Of a stretch of DNA of 64,000 bases, positions 45,930-57,295 are shown piece by piece. A model generated the notes under the pieces. The model did no database searches. It saw only the letters and a list, made by a program, of their open reading frames with translations, and was not told the origin of the DNA. The stretch is from Leucobacter sp. OLIS6 (GTDB lineage: Bacteria > Actinomycetota > Actinomycetes > Actinomycetales > Microbacteriaceae). The stretch is from contig NZ_MRAV01000014.1 of NCBI RefSeq assembly GCF_002752355.1, forward strand, positions 558,001 through 622,000. Reading direction: 5' to 3'. Both the position numbers and the translations under genes were made by a program. How positions within the stretch are numbered: the first letter of the stretch is position 1; each line of letters begins with the position of its first letter.

Positions 45930-47030
45930 TCACTCGGCGGCGGGCGCGCCGTCCTCGGCCGCAGCGCCGGCAGCGGGGTCCTCGGACCCGCTCGCCCGCT
46001 GCGCGGCGAGCTTCTGCGCCTCGCGAGCCTTCTTGCGGAGCACCTTGTCGCTCTTGCTCCACTGACCGATCGACTCGGGGGTCCACTCGCTCTCGCCGCC
46101 CGCGACGAGATCGGGCATCCACGCCGCCATGTCCTCGTCCGTGAACTCCCCCTTCGACGCGCGACGCTTGAGCTGGGGCAGCTGCGTGCCCGGCGCGAGC
46201 CGGCGCGCGGTGATGAGGAAGCCCGTGTGCGCGACCATGCGGTGGTCGGGGCGCACGGCGAGCCCCTCCACATGCCAGCCGCGCACCATCGTCTCGGAGG
46301 CCTGCGGGTGGGTGTAGAGGCCGCTGCGGCGCAGCTCCTCGGCCACGCGCGACAGCTGGGTCACGGTCGCCACGTAGCAGATGATCACGCCGCCGGGCTT
46401 CAGCGCTTCGGCGGCGACGCCGACGCACTCCCAGGGGGCGAGCATGTCGAGCACGACCCGGTCGATGCTCCCGGCCTCGCAGGTCGCGGGCAGCACCTCC
46501 TGCAGGTCGCCGACCGTCACCGACCAGTTGTCGGGAACGGATCCGCTGAACGCCTCGATGTTCGAGCTCGCGATCTCGGCGAACTCATCGCGCCGCTCGA
46601 ACGAGAACAGGCGGCCCTCGCTGCCGACGCCGCGCAGCAGGTGCAGCGACAGCGCGCCGGAGCCGACACCGGCTTCGACGACGCGTGCGCCGGGGAAGAT
46701 GTCGGCGAGCGACAGGATCTGCGCCGCATCCTTCGGGTAGACGATCGCGGCCCCGCGCGGCATCGACATGACGAAGTCGGAGAGCAGCGGGCGCAGGGCC
46801 AGGTACTCCTCGTCGTTGCTGTTGCGCAGCACCGAGCCGTCGGGCAGCCCGACCAGCTCGGAGTGGCGGATCATGCCGCGGTGGCTGTGGAACTCGCCGC
46901 CGTCGATGAGCGTGATCGTGTTCAGGCGCCCCTTCGGTCCGGTCAGCTGCACGCGATCGCCATAGCGGAACGGGCCGCTCAGCGCCGGGCTGGCGGTCTC
47001 GGTCTCGGTGCGTTCGACGTCGCGGCTCAT
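45930..47030 (-). CDS. trmI: tRNA (adenine-58-N1)-methyltransferase TrmI
   Basis: 366-residue SAM enzyme making m1A58 in tRNA. The small N-terminal beta domain 'VQLTGPKGRLNTITLIDGGE' and 'GMIRHSELVGLPDGSVLRNS' precedes the Rossmann core with 'RVVEAGVGSGALSLHLLRGV' (motif I). 'SIDRVVLDMLAPWECVGVAA' carries the catalytic Asp region. The C-terminal tail is long and Ala/Glu-rich. ATG at 47030 overlaps the upstream HAD gene by 4 bp. In other actinobacteria trmI begins the region that leads to the Pup genes; here the FKBP lipoprotein comes straight after it. Confidence 0.94.
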   Translation of the reverse strand: MSRDVERTETETASPALSGPFRYGDRVQLTGPKGRLNTITLIDGGEFHSHRGMIRHSELVGLPDGSVLRNSNDEEYLALRPLLSDFVMSMPRGAAIVYPKDAAQILSLADIFPGARVVEAGVGSGALSLHLLRGVGSEGRLFSFERRDEFAEIASSNIEAFSGSVPDNWSVTVGDLQEVLPATCEAGSIDRVVLDMLAPWECVGVAAEALKPGGVIICYVATVTQLSRVAEELRRSGLYTHPQASETMVRGWHVEGLAVRPDHRMVAHTGFLITARRLAPGTQLPQLKRRASKGEFTDEDMAAWMPDLVAGGESEWTPESIGQWSKSDKVLRKKAREAQKLAAQRASGSEDPAAGAAAEDGAPAAE

Positions 47031-47773
47031 GCGCGGCTTCCCTTCGGGTCGGACACGAGCGCTCCGCGGACCGCGGGCTCGGTGATGGTTCGGGGACCGG
47101 GATCGGTCCCGCGGAATTCGGCGAATGCTCGAGCCACGGCCGCGACGTCGACGCCTTCGAGGGAGGTCCACAGCGCGTGCGCGGGCGCATCGCCGAGGTC
47201 GACGAGGTGCGGCAGGCCGATCGCGACGGCACCGGATGCCGCGGCGGAACGGAGCCCCGTCGGCGAGTCCTCGAACGCCAGGCACGCCCCGATGGGCACG
47301 CCGAGCGCCGCGGCGCCGCGCAGGTAGGGGTCGGGGTGCGGCTTCTCGTGCGCGACCTCGTCGCCCGCGACGACGGCGCCGAAGGTGCCCGGGGGCAGCA
47401 GCTCGGCGACCTGGTCGGCGAGCGAGCGGATCGACATCGTCACGAGAGCGCACGGCACGCCGGCCTCGCTGAGCGCGGCGAGCAGTTCGACCGCGCCGGG
47501 GCGCCAGGCCGGCTCACCCGCGGCGAGCTGCGCCTGCACCTCGCCGGCCAGCTCCGCCACGATCTCGTCGGCGCTGAGGTCGACCCCGCGCGCGCGGAAC
47601 AGTTCGGCGGCGTCCCAGAGCCCGGAGCCGATGAGCTGCTCGCGCAGTTCGGCATCGAGCTCGACCCCGTATCGGGAGAGCATCGCGTCCTCGGCGACGA
47701 TCCAGAGCGGTTCGGAATCGATGATGGTGCCGTCCATGTCCCACAGCACGGCAGCTGGTTGCGCGGTATTCAT
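47027..47773 (-). CDS. HAD-family phosphatase
   Basis: 248-residue HAD hydrolase of the beta-phosphoglucomutase/phosphatase type. Motif I is WDMDGTIIDSEPLW with the nucleophile Asp, motif II VTMSIRSLA, the Lys is in HEKPHPDPYL, and motif IV is AFEDSPTGLRSA. The cap is alpha-helical (about residues 20-90). The substrate is a small phosphorylated metabolite, not determined. ATG at 47773 is preferred because MNTAQPAAVLWDMDG puts motif I at the usual distance. Ends in 4-bp overlap with trmI. Confidence 0.88.
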   Translation of the reverse strand: MNTAQPAAVLWDMDGTIIDSEPLWIVAEDAMLSRYGVELDAELREQLIGSGLWDAAELFRARGVDLSADEIVAELAGEVQAQLAAGEPAWRPGAVELLAALSEAGVPCALVTMSIRSLADQVAELLPPGTFGAVVAGDEVAHEKPHPDPYLRGAAALGVPIGACLAFEDSPTGLRSAAASGAVAIGLPHLVDLGDAPAHALWTSLEGVDVAAVARAFAEFRGTDPGPRTITEPAVRGALVSDPKGSRA

Positions 47774-47871
47774 CGCGGCCCAGTCTACCGAGCGACCGGG
47801 GACTATCCTGGTTGGCATCCCGATCCCGGGCCAGCCGCCTCCCCGGCGCACACGCGAAGGAGTTCAGCCCC

Positions 47872-48789
47872 GTGACCCGACAGCCGCATCCCGACCCCGC
47901 TCGGGTGCTCATCGCCGCCTTCGAGGGCTGGAGCGACGCCGGCTCGGCCACCACCACGGCGCTGCAGCACATCGGAGAACTGATCGGCGCGGAGGTGCTG
48001 CACACGATCGGCGCCGACGGCTTCGTCGACTTCCAGGTGCACCGCCCGCGCGTACGGTTCGACGATCAGGGGCACCGCGTGCTCGAGTGGCCCGAGACGC
48101 GGCTCTACGGCACGGTGCAGCGCCCGGGCGAGACGAAGGACCCCGCGGCCGAGACCGTGCACCGGATCGACGGCACCCCCGTCACCGACCTGTTCCTGCT
48201 CGCGGGCGTCGAGCCAGCGCGCGACTGGACCTCGTTCGCCGACGAGGTCGTCGACGTGATCGAGGCCTGGGGCATCGACACGGTGATCCTGCTCGGCGCG
48301 ATGTTCTCGGACGCCCCGCACTCCCGCCCCATCGCGGTCTCGCTCTCGAGCGACGACCCCGACCAGCGCGCCCGCACCGGCGCCCAGCGCAGCGACTACG
48401 AGGGGCCGGTCGGCATCGCGTCGATCCTCGCGTTCGCGCTCGCCGACGCGGGCGTCAGCTCGGTGTCGCTCTGGGCACAGGTGCCGCACTACGTCCACAG
48501 CGTGCCCTCGCCGAAGGCGACGCTTGCGATCCTCGACAAGCTCGAGGAGCTGCTCGACGTCGTGATCCCCCGGGGTGAGCTGCTCACCGAGTCGAACGAT
48601 TGGGAGGCGAGCATCAACCGCATCGCCGCCGACGACGAGGACATGGCGAGCTACATCCGCCGGCTGGAGGAAGCGCGGGACGCGAGCGCGTCCCCCGAGG
48701 CGACGGGCGACGCGCTCGCGTACGAGTTCGAGAAGTTCCTGCGCGACGACGAGCCGGACGACGAGGGCGGGACGCCCCCTACAGCTTGA
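47872..48789 (+). CDS. PAC2-family (proteasome assembly chaperone 2-like) protein
   Basis: 305-residue cytosolic protein of the PAC2 family. The N-terminal core 'VLIAAFEGWSDAGSATTTAL' and FVDFQVHRPRVRF are the family signature, followed by DLFLLAGVEPARDWTSFADE and 'VILLGAMFSDAPHSRPIAVS'. Family members are widespread in actinobacteria and may act as chaperones; no enzymatic activity can be claimed. GTG at 47872 with AAGGAG 8 bases upstream. Its 3' end overlaps the convergent mshC by 11 bp. Confidence 0.88.
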   Translation: MTRQPHPDPARVLIAAFEGWSDAGSATTTALQHIGELIGAEVLHTIGADGFVDFQVHRPRVRFDDQGHRVLEWPETRLYGTVQRPGETKDPAAETVHRIDGTPVTDLFLLAGVEPARDWTSFADEVVDVIEAWGIDTVILLGAMFSDAPHSRPIAVSLSSDDPDQRARTGAQRSDYEGPVGIASILAFALADAGVSSVSLWAQVPHYVHSVPSPKATLAILDKLEELLDVVIPRGELLTESNDWEASINRIAADDEDMASYIRRLEEARDASASPEATGDALAYEFEKFLRDDEPDDEGGTPPTA

Positions 48790-50017
48790 CGCCGAGCAGC
48801 GCCTCCGCCGCGTCGGCGAGGAGCTGCGGCTCGTCGACCCCGCCGTCGAACGCGGCGTCGAGGGTCGCGAGCATGACCGGGGTGTCGAGGTCGTTGGCCA
48901 GTGCGGCGCGCAGGCGCTGCAGCACGGTCGCCGCGGGCTCCTCGCCCGTGCGCTCGAGGCCAGCCCGCCAGGCGGCGAGGCGGCGTGCGGCGACCTCGAG
49001 GTCGGCGTCGTGCCACTCCCACTCGGAACGGTAGTGGTGCGCGAGGATCCCGAGGCGGATCGCCGAGGGATCGGCGCCCCCGTCGAGCAGCTTCGAGACG
49101 AACACGAGGTTGCCCCGCGACTTCGACATCTTGTGGCCCTTGTACGAGACCAGGCCGACGTGGCAGTAGGCGTGCGCGAGCGGAGTGCCCGAGAGCGCAG
49201 TGGCGTGCGCGGCGGTGAACTCGTGGTGCGGGAACACCAGGTCCTCGCCACCGCCCTGCACGGTGAACGCGTTGCCGAGAGCGCGGGCCGCGATCACGGC
49301 GCACTCGATGTGCCAGCCCGGACGTCCGAGCCCCAGTACCGTTCCCCAGCTCGGCTCGCCCTCGCGGGCCGCGCGCCAGAGTAGCGGGTCGAGCGGGTCG
49401 CGCTTGCCGGCGCGTTCGGGGTCCCCGCCCCGCTCCGCGCTGAGGAGCGACATGAGCTCGCGATCGTAGGGGGCGACATCGCCGAGCCGCCACTGGGTCT
49501 GCTCGGACGCCGCGGCCGTATCGAAGTAGAGGTCCTCGCCCGTGGCCCCCGGGCTCGGCACGGTGTAGGCGAGGCCGAGCTCGCGCAACCGCTGCACGGC
49601 ATCCGCGATCTCGTCGATGCACTCGGTGACGGCGACGAAGTGCTCGGGGGGCAGCATGCCGAGCTGGTGCATGTCGGAGCGGAAGAGCGCGATCTGCGAC
49701 TCGGCGAGCTCCCGCCAGTCGACGCCCGTCGCATTCGCGCGCTCGAGCAGCGGGTCGTCCACGTCGGTGATGTTCTGCGCGTAGACGGCCTCGATGCCGG
49801 CATCGATCCAGGACCGCTGCAGCAGGTCGAACGCCAGGTAGGTGGCCGCGTGCCCGAGGTGCGTGGCGTCGTACGGGGTGATGCCGCACACGTAGAGGGT
49901 CGCGCGGCCGCCCTCGATGGGCGGGTGCTCGAGACGCCCGGTGGCCGTGTTGAAGAGGCGCGGAGCGGTGCCCTCGCCGGGCAGCTCGGGCAGCTCGGGT
50001 CTGGTCCAGGTCCTCAC
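48779..50017 (-). CDS. mshC: Mycothiol synthesis cysteine ligase MshC
   Basis: 412-residue ATP-dependent ligase joining cysteine to GlcN-inositol in mycothiol synthesis; related to cysteinyl-tRNA synthetase. [18 protein letters not shown] carries the zinc Cys and the HIGH-like motif THLGH, '[19 protein letters not shown]' carries further zinc ligands, and [18 protein letters not shown] is the KMSKS loop. The tRNA anticodon-binding region is missing, which fits MshC rather than CysRS. The GTG at 50017 overlaps the uppP stop by 4 bp. This is a firm marker of an actinobacterium. Confidence 0.95.
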   Translation of the reverse strand: MRTWTRPELPELPGEGTAPRLFNTATGRLEHPPIEGGRATLYVCGITPYDATHLGHAATYLAFDLLQRSWIDAGIEAVYAQNITDVDDPLLERANATGVDWRELAESQIALFRSDMHQLGMLPPEHFVAVTECIDEIADAVQRLRELGLAYTVPSPGATGEDLYFDTAAASEQTQWRLGDVAPYDRELMSLLSAERGGDPERAGKRDPLDPLLWRAAREGEPSWGTVLGLGRPGWHIECAVIAARALGNAFTVQGGGEDLVFPHHEFTAAHATALSGTPLAHAYCHVGLVSYKGHKMSKSRGNLVFVSKLLDGGADPSAIRLGILAHHYRSEWEWHDADLEVAARRLAAWRAGLERTGEEPAATVLQRLRAALANDLDTPVMLATLDAAFDGGVDEPQLLADAAEALLGVKL

Positions 50018-50904
50018 AGCGCGGCTCCGATCGCCGCGGTCTGCGCGATCTGTCCCGCCGCGTTCGCGGAGCCCGCGTCGGCCGCGAGCACGCCGGTGGC
50101 GAGCAGCACCATGAGCACGACGCCGAGCAGCACGCGGTAGATCACGAAGGGCAGGAAGCTGCCCTTCGAGATGTAGCGCATGAACAGGCCGATCACGAAG
50201 ATCGCGACCACGAACGCGATGACCGTCGCGATGAGCGTCAGGCCCATCGGGGTCTCGCCGGCCGGTTCCTTCAGCGCTTTGAACAGCTTGTAGAAGCCCG
50301 AACCGAAGACGGCGGGGATCGCGAGGAGGAACGAGTAGCGGGCCGCGGCCTCGCGCTTGTAGCCCATGAGGAGGCCCGCTGTGATGGTGCCGCCCGAGCG
50401 GGAGACGCCGGGGATCAGCGCGAGCGCCTGGGCGAGGCCGTAGATCAGGCCGTGCTTCCAGCCGAGCTGGTCGAGCGTGTGCACGCGCTTGCCCACGCGG
50501 TCGGCGATGCCGAGCAGGATGCCGAAGACGATGAGCATCGTCGCGACCACCCAGAGCGAACGGAAGGTCGTGTCGATCTGGTCCTGGAAGAGCAGGCCGA
50601 GCACGACGATCGGGATCGAGCCGAGGATGATCCACCAGCCCATGAGCGCGTCCGGGTCGTTGCGGGGCACGGTGCGGCCCGCGAGCGAGCGGAACCAGCG
50701 CCCGATGATCCGGACGATGTCCTTCCAGAAGAAGACGATGACCGCGGCCTCGGTACCGAGCTGGGTGATGGCGGTGAACGCCGCACCGGCGTCGCCGATG
50801 CCCATGAGCTCGCTCGCGATGCGCAGGTGCGCGCTCGAGGAGATCGGGAGGAACTCGGTGAGCCCCTGGATGATCCCGAGCAGGATCGCCTGAATGAAGT
50901 CCAT
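50014..50904 (-). CDS. uppP: Undecaprenyl-diphosphatase
   Basis: 296-residue membrane phosphatase of the BacA/UppP family that recycles the peptidoglycan lipid carrier and gives resistance to bacitracin. The two signature regions are present: '[20 protein letters not shown]' (residues about 14-33) and [20 protein letters not shown] (about 160-180). Seven to eight further hydrophobic helices follow. ATG at 50904 gives the start [14 protein letters not shown]. Coupled to mshC by 4-bp GTGA overlap. Confidence 0.95.
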   Translation of the reverse strand: MDFIQAILLGIIQGLTEFLPISSSAHLRIASELMGIGDAGAAFTAITQLGTEAAVIVFFWKDIVRIIGRWFRSLAGRTVPRNDPDALMGWWIILGSIPIVVLGLLFQDQIDTTFRSLWVVATMLIVFGILLGIADRVGKRVHTLDQLGWKHGLIYGLAQALALIPGVSRSGGTITAGLLMGYKREAAARYSFLLAIPAVFGSGFYKLFKALKEPAGETPMGLTLIATVIAFVVAIFVIGLFMRYISKGSFLPFVIYRVLLGVVLMVLLATGVLAADAGSANAAGQIAQTAAIGAAL

Positions 50905-51023
50905 GACCGCCCTTTCTGGCGCAGGAAGGTCCGTGCCCCAGCACGGACCAGCGTCCACCCTAGTACGGCGGACGGACCGGTTCTCTCAAGATTCCCAGCG
51001 CGTCACGGCGCGCCGAGCGGGGC

Positions 51024-52346
51024 TCAGTAGTCGCGCAGCAGGTCGACGAGCACCTGGTGCCCGAAGTCGAGCGCATCGAGCGGCACGCGCTCGTCGACGC
51101 CGTGGAACATGCCCGGGAAGTCGAGATCGGCGGGCAGGCGGAGCGGAGCGAATCCGTAGCCCGTGATGCCGAGTTTCGAGAGCGCCTTGTTGTCGGTGCC
51201 GCCCGAGAGCAGGTACGGGAGCACGCGCGCCTCGGGATCGTGCTTCCGCAGGCTCGCGGTCATCGCGTCGACCAGTTCGCCGCCGAACGGCACCTCGAGG
51301 CCGATGTCGGAGTGCAGCGCCTCGATCTCGATGTCGTCGCCGACGATCCGCTGGACCTCGTCGAGGATCCCCGCCTGGCTGGCGGGGAGGGTGCGGACGT
51401 CGACGAGCGCCTCGGCGGTGTCGGGGATCACGTTGTGCTTGTAGCCGGCCTGCAGCACGGTGGGGTTCGTGGTGGTGCGCAGGCTCGCGTGGATGAACCC
51501 GCCGCCCGCGCCGGTGCGCAGCACGAGCTGCTCGGGATCGACCTCGTGCGGATCCTCGCCGAAGATCTCGGCGATCGCGTCGACGAGCTCGCGGGTCGTG
51601 TCGCAGAGCGCGACGGGCCACTCGTGGCGCCCGAGCGCGGCGACGGCCTCGGCGAGCCGGGTCACCGCGTTGTCGCGCCAGACGCGGGATCCGTGCGCAG
51701 CGGTCCCCCGGGCCCGCAGGCGGATCCAGTCGAGCGACTTCTCGCCGGTCTGGATCAGGTAGGCGCGAGTGCCGGCGATGTCGACCGAGTAGCCGCCGAC
51801 CTCGCTGATCGCCGTGCCCGCGCCCGCGAACAGCTCGGGGTGGTGATCGACGAGGTGGTGGGAGCCGTAGATCCCGCCGTTCTCCTCGTCGGCGAAGAAC
51901 GCGACGATGACGTCGCGCCGCGGCCGCTCCCCCGCGCGCAGCAGTTCGGCGATCGCGGTGAGGATCATGGCGTCCATGTCCTTCATGTCGACGGCGCCGC
52001 GCCCCCACAGCATGCCGTCGCGGATCTCGCCCGCGAACGGGTCGACGCTCCAGTTGGCGGGATCGGCTGGCACGACGTCGAGGTGGCCGTGCAGCACGAG
52101 CGCGGGCAGCTCCGGCTCGCGTCCGGCGACGCGGGCGACCAGGCTCGCACGGCCGGGCTCCGACTCGATGGTCGTCGGCTCGAGCCCCAGCTCGGAGAGG
52201 TAGGCGGCGACGTAGGCAGCCGCATCCGCCTCCGGATTCGCGTCGCCGTTCCCCCGGTTCGAGGTGTCGAACCGGATCAGATCCCGCGCGATGCGGGCCG
52301 TCTCGGAGAGGTGCGGTTCGGTGGTCTCGGTGCGCTCCTGACTCAT
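51024..52346 (-). CDS. M20-family metallopeptidase (dipeptidase-like)
   Basis: 440-residue zinc peptidase of the M20/M25/M40 family, cytosolic. The zinc and catalytic motifs are HGHLDVVPAD (His and Asp), GRGAVDMKDM with the bridging Asp, and FADEENGGIYGSHH with the catalytic Glu and a metal Glu. 'GGTDNKALSKLGITGYGFAP' and the late His in GMFHGVDERVP complete the set. Likely an aminoacylase or dipeptidase; substrate undetermined. ATG at 52346. About 120 bp after uppP's start, so only loosely linked to that pair. Confidence 0.88.
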   Translation of the reverse strand: MSQERTETTEPHLSETARIARDLIRFDTSNRGNGDANPEADAAAYVAAYLSELGLEPTTIESEPGRASLVARVAGREPELPALVLHGHLDVVPADPANWSVDPFAGEIRDGMLWGRGAVDMKDMDAMILTAIAELLRAGERPRRDVIVAFFADEENGGIYGSHHLVDHHPELFAGAGTAISEVGGYSVDIAGTRAYLIQTGEKSLDWIRLRARGTAAHGSRVWRDNAVTRLAEAVAALGRHEWPVALCDTTRELVDAIAEIFGEDPHEVDPEQLVLRTGAGGGFIHASLRTTTNPTVLQAGYKHNVIPDTAEALVDVRTLPASQAGILDEVQRIVGDDIEIEALHSDIGLEVPFGGELVDAMTASLRKHDPEARVLPYLLSGGTDNKALSKLGITGYGFAPLRLPADLDFPGMFHGVDERVPLDALDFGHQVLVDLLRDY

Positions 52347-52441
52347 GGGTCCAGGCTATCCGGACCCGGCTCCGGGTGGGCGGTTCTCGGCGGAACTCCG
52401 CAATCCGGGGTCACAGTCGCGGCGATCCGCTCACTCGAAGG

Positions 52442-52654
52442 TCAGCACGCGGTCAGGAACACAACCCCGAGGTGCGGGGCGATGCGGCGCAGCGCCGTCG
52501 CGAGTTCGATGCCGTCCGGGCTGGAATCGAGGTCGATGTCGGCGACGAGCGCGTCGGGATCGACCTCGGCGAAGGCGGCGAGCGCGCAACGCTCCCTGAC
52601 CCTCGACGACCAGCACCCGTCGCACCGGCTCCGCGGCCGCGGAGTCAACGGTAT
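52442..52654 (-). pseudogene. Decayed response regulator receiver domain
   Basis: On the minus strand one frame gives VRRVLVVEGQGALR, the beta-1 strand of a two-component receiver domain. About 60 bases on, another frame continues as 'ALAAFAEVDPDALVADIDLD', with the expected phosphoacceptor Asp, then SPDGIELATALRRIAPHLG and VVFLTA, followed at once by a stop. The two halves fit one receiver domain with a frameshift near 52590 and nothing after beta-4, so this is a broken gene without output domain. The Asp pair of beta-1 is also changed to Glu-Gly. Confidence 0.7.
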
Positions 52655-52667
52655 CGCGGCCGCGGAG
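52629..52667 (-). terminator. GC-rich inverted repeat downstream of nrdF
   Basis: CTCCGCGGCCGCG (52629-52641) and CGCGGCCGCGGAG (52655-52667) are perfect 13-bp arms with a 13-base loop. The left part also forms the 16-bp palindrome CTCCGCGGCCGCGGAG (52629-52644). It lies about 20 bp past the nrdF stop and lacks a T-run. It may end the nrd transcript, or it is part of the decayed regulator sequence. Confidence 0.4.
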
Positions 52668-52687
52668 CGGAGACGGGCGCCGCGGTC

Positions 52688-55897
<3,210 letters not shown>

Positions 55898-55901
<4 letters not shown>

Positions 55902-56410
55902 GCGGATTTCCTTTCGTCTTCGGTGTCAGCGGGAGCCGCCGCGAGGCGTTCCCAGAATTCGCCGAGCCCCTCGCCGACGCGCTGCACGTCGCGCTCGGTG
56001 CCCAGCAGTTCGAACCGGTACAGCTCGGGCACTCGGCACTTCGCCGAGATGACCGGGCCGGCCAGGCAGTAGTGCTCCCCGAAATTGGTGTTGCCTGCCG
56101 TGATCACACCGCGCAGCAACCCGCGGTTCTGCGGGTCGTTGAGGAACCGGATCACCTGCTTGGGCACTGCGCCCGCGCGCTCGCCGCCGCCGTAGGTCGG
56201 TACGACGAGCACGAACGGTCGGGCGACCCGGAGCTCGCCTTCGATGCGCGGCCGGAGCGGGATCCTCGCCGACGGGCGGTCCAGGCGATCGACGAACCGG
56301 CGAGTGTTCTCCGACACGCTCGAGAAGAACACGAGGTCCGGCGACCGGTCCGCTTCGAGCGTTCGGAGCGGCGGGTCCTGCGCCTGAACCAGGAACGGCT
56401 TCGCGTGCAT
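55898..56410 (-). CDS. nrdI: Flavodoxin-like RNR activase NrdI
   Basis: 170-residue FMN protein that generates superoxide or similar oxidant for NrdF activation; class Ib needs it for the manganese enzyme and class Ie needs it to make DOPA. FMN loops are visible: [35 protein letters not shown] and '[20 protein letters not shown]'. I chose the ATG at 56410, because GAGGAGGA precedes it closely and the longer frame starts inside the operator. It overlaps nrdE by 4 bp. First gene of the operon. Confidence 0.95.
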
Positions 56411-56446
56411 GATGGTCCTCCTCGTTTCGCAGATCCGACACACCGA

Positions 56447-56462
56447 CCACAACATCTAGTGC
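56447..56462. promoter_or_regulatory. NrdR box, promoter-proximal
   Basis: CCACAACATCTAGTGC matches the NrdR consensus orientation ACACAATATATAGTGT at 12 of 16 positions. It lies 37 bp upstream of the nrdI start on the operon's strand, over the likely -10 region (TAGATG on the minus strand). Confidence 0.75.
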
Positions 56463-56477
56463 TTTGCTTTTCGAATT

Positions 56478-56493
56478 GCACAATATCTAGGAG
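56478..56493. promoter_or_regulatory. NrdR box, distal
   Basis: GCACAATATCTAGGAG matches the same consensus at 11 of 16 positions, best in its first half. It starts 31 bp from the first box, three helical turns, which is the usual spacing of paired NrdR sites. It overlaps the probable -35 region (TTGTGC on the minus strand). The pair points to control by the NrdR encoded at 26118-26621. Confidence 0.72.
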
Positions 56494-56541
56494 TACCATC
56501 GACGAAGGCGCAAATGTACGACACGCCATCAGATGAAATTA

Positions 56542-56563
56542 CGTCAAGACGAACATTTTGACG
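56542..56563. promoter_or_regulatory. Inverted repeat before the DtxR-like gene
   Basis: CGTCAA (56542-56547) and TTGACG (56558-56563) form a 6-bp inverted repeat with a 10-base spacer, 66 bp before the regulator's ATG. TTGACG could be its -35 hexamer. It may be an operator for the regulator itself. Confidence 0.3.
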
Positions 56564-56629
56564 ACGCACCCCAGCGCGCCGCGGAACGCGCGAGGGTGAG
56601 AGCCCGACCGCCCCGCAGAAACACCGCCG

Positions 56630-57295
56630 ATGCCCTCGCACTCACCAGCCGACGCACGATTCCTCCGCGCCATCTGGTCCCTGTCGACCAACGAGCGCAC
56701 GGTCACCGTGACGGCACTCGCACGCCGGCTCGATCACGTTCCCGGCACGGTCTCGGACCGGATCCGCAAGCTCGCCGAGCGGGGATGGGTCGCCCGCGAA
56801 CCCTACCGAGGCCTCGCCCTGACCGCCCGCGGCCGCTCGGAGGCGCTGCGCGCCGTGCGCACCCTGCGACTGCTCCACTGCGCGCTGAGCGACCTCCTGG
56901 GGATGCCCTGGCCCGAGATCCCCGCCGAAGCCGCCGCCCTCGAGGGCGCCGCATCAGATCGCCTCATCGAGCAGGCGGAGTCACAACTCGGCTCCCCCGC
57001 GACGGATCCGTTCGGCGAACCGATCCCGGACCGGAGCGGATCCCTGACCGACCCGCGCGACCGGCCGCTCGGCTCCCCCGGGCCCGCTTCGGGGTCGAAC
57101 CACTTCACGATCAGCCGCGTCGTCGAGCACTCGATGCCCGTCCTGGAGCGGCTCGACACCCACCGCCTCCGACCCGGCGCACGAATCTCGCTGCGCTCCC
57201 GGAGCCCCCTGGCCGGATCCATGACGCTCGGCACCTCCGAGGGCGACGTCGAGATCGGGCTCCCCGAGATCCGCGCGCTCCGCGTGCACCGGTGA
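56630..57295 (+). CDS. DtxR/IdeR-family regulator with lost metal ligands
   Basis: 221-residue DNA-binding protein. Residues about 22-58 are a winged helix (TVTVTALARRLDHVPGTVSD, RIRKLAERGWVAR), followed by a dimerisation domain like IdeR's (GMPWPEIPAEAAALEGAASD, TDPFGEPIP) and a C-terminal SH3/FeoA-like domain (from about 185). The metal-ligand positions of IdeR are changed: Met10 to Arg, His79 to Leu, Glu83 to His, His98 to Pro, Cys102 to Ala, His106 to Gly; only Glu105 stays. Ordinary Fe or Mn sensing is therefore unlikely. It is divergent from the metal-free reductase. Start ATG at 56630 has only a weak ribosome site. Confidence 0.85.
   Translation: MPSHSPADARFLRAIWSLSTNERTVTVTALARRLDHVPGTVSDRIRKLAERGWVAREPYRGLALTARGRSEALRAVRTLRLLHCALSDLLGMPWPEIPAEAAALEGAASDRLIEQAESQLGSPATDPFGEPIPDRSGSLTDPRDRPLGSPGPASGSNHFTISRVVEHSMPVLERLDTHRLRPGARISLRSRSPLAGSMTLGTSEGDVEIGLPEIRALRVHR

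Noticed and set aside
56630-57295. First reading of the divergent regulator as MarR or ArsR family
   Set aside because: The segment after the winged helix aligns with the IdeR dimerisation domain without gaps in numbering, including DPFGEPIP, so DtxR family is better.
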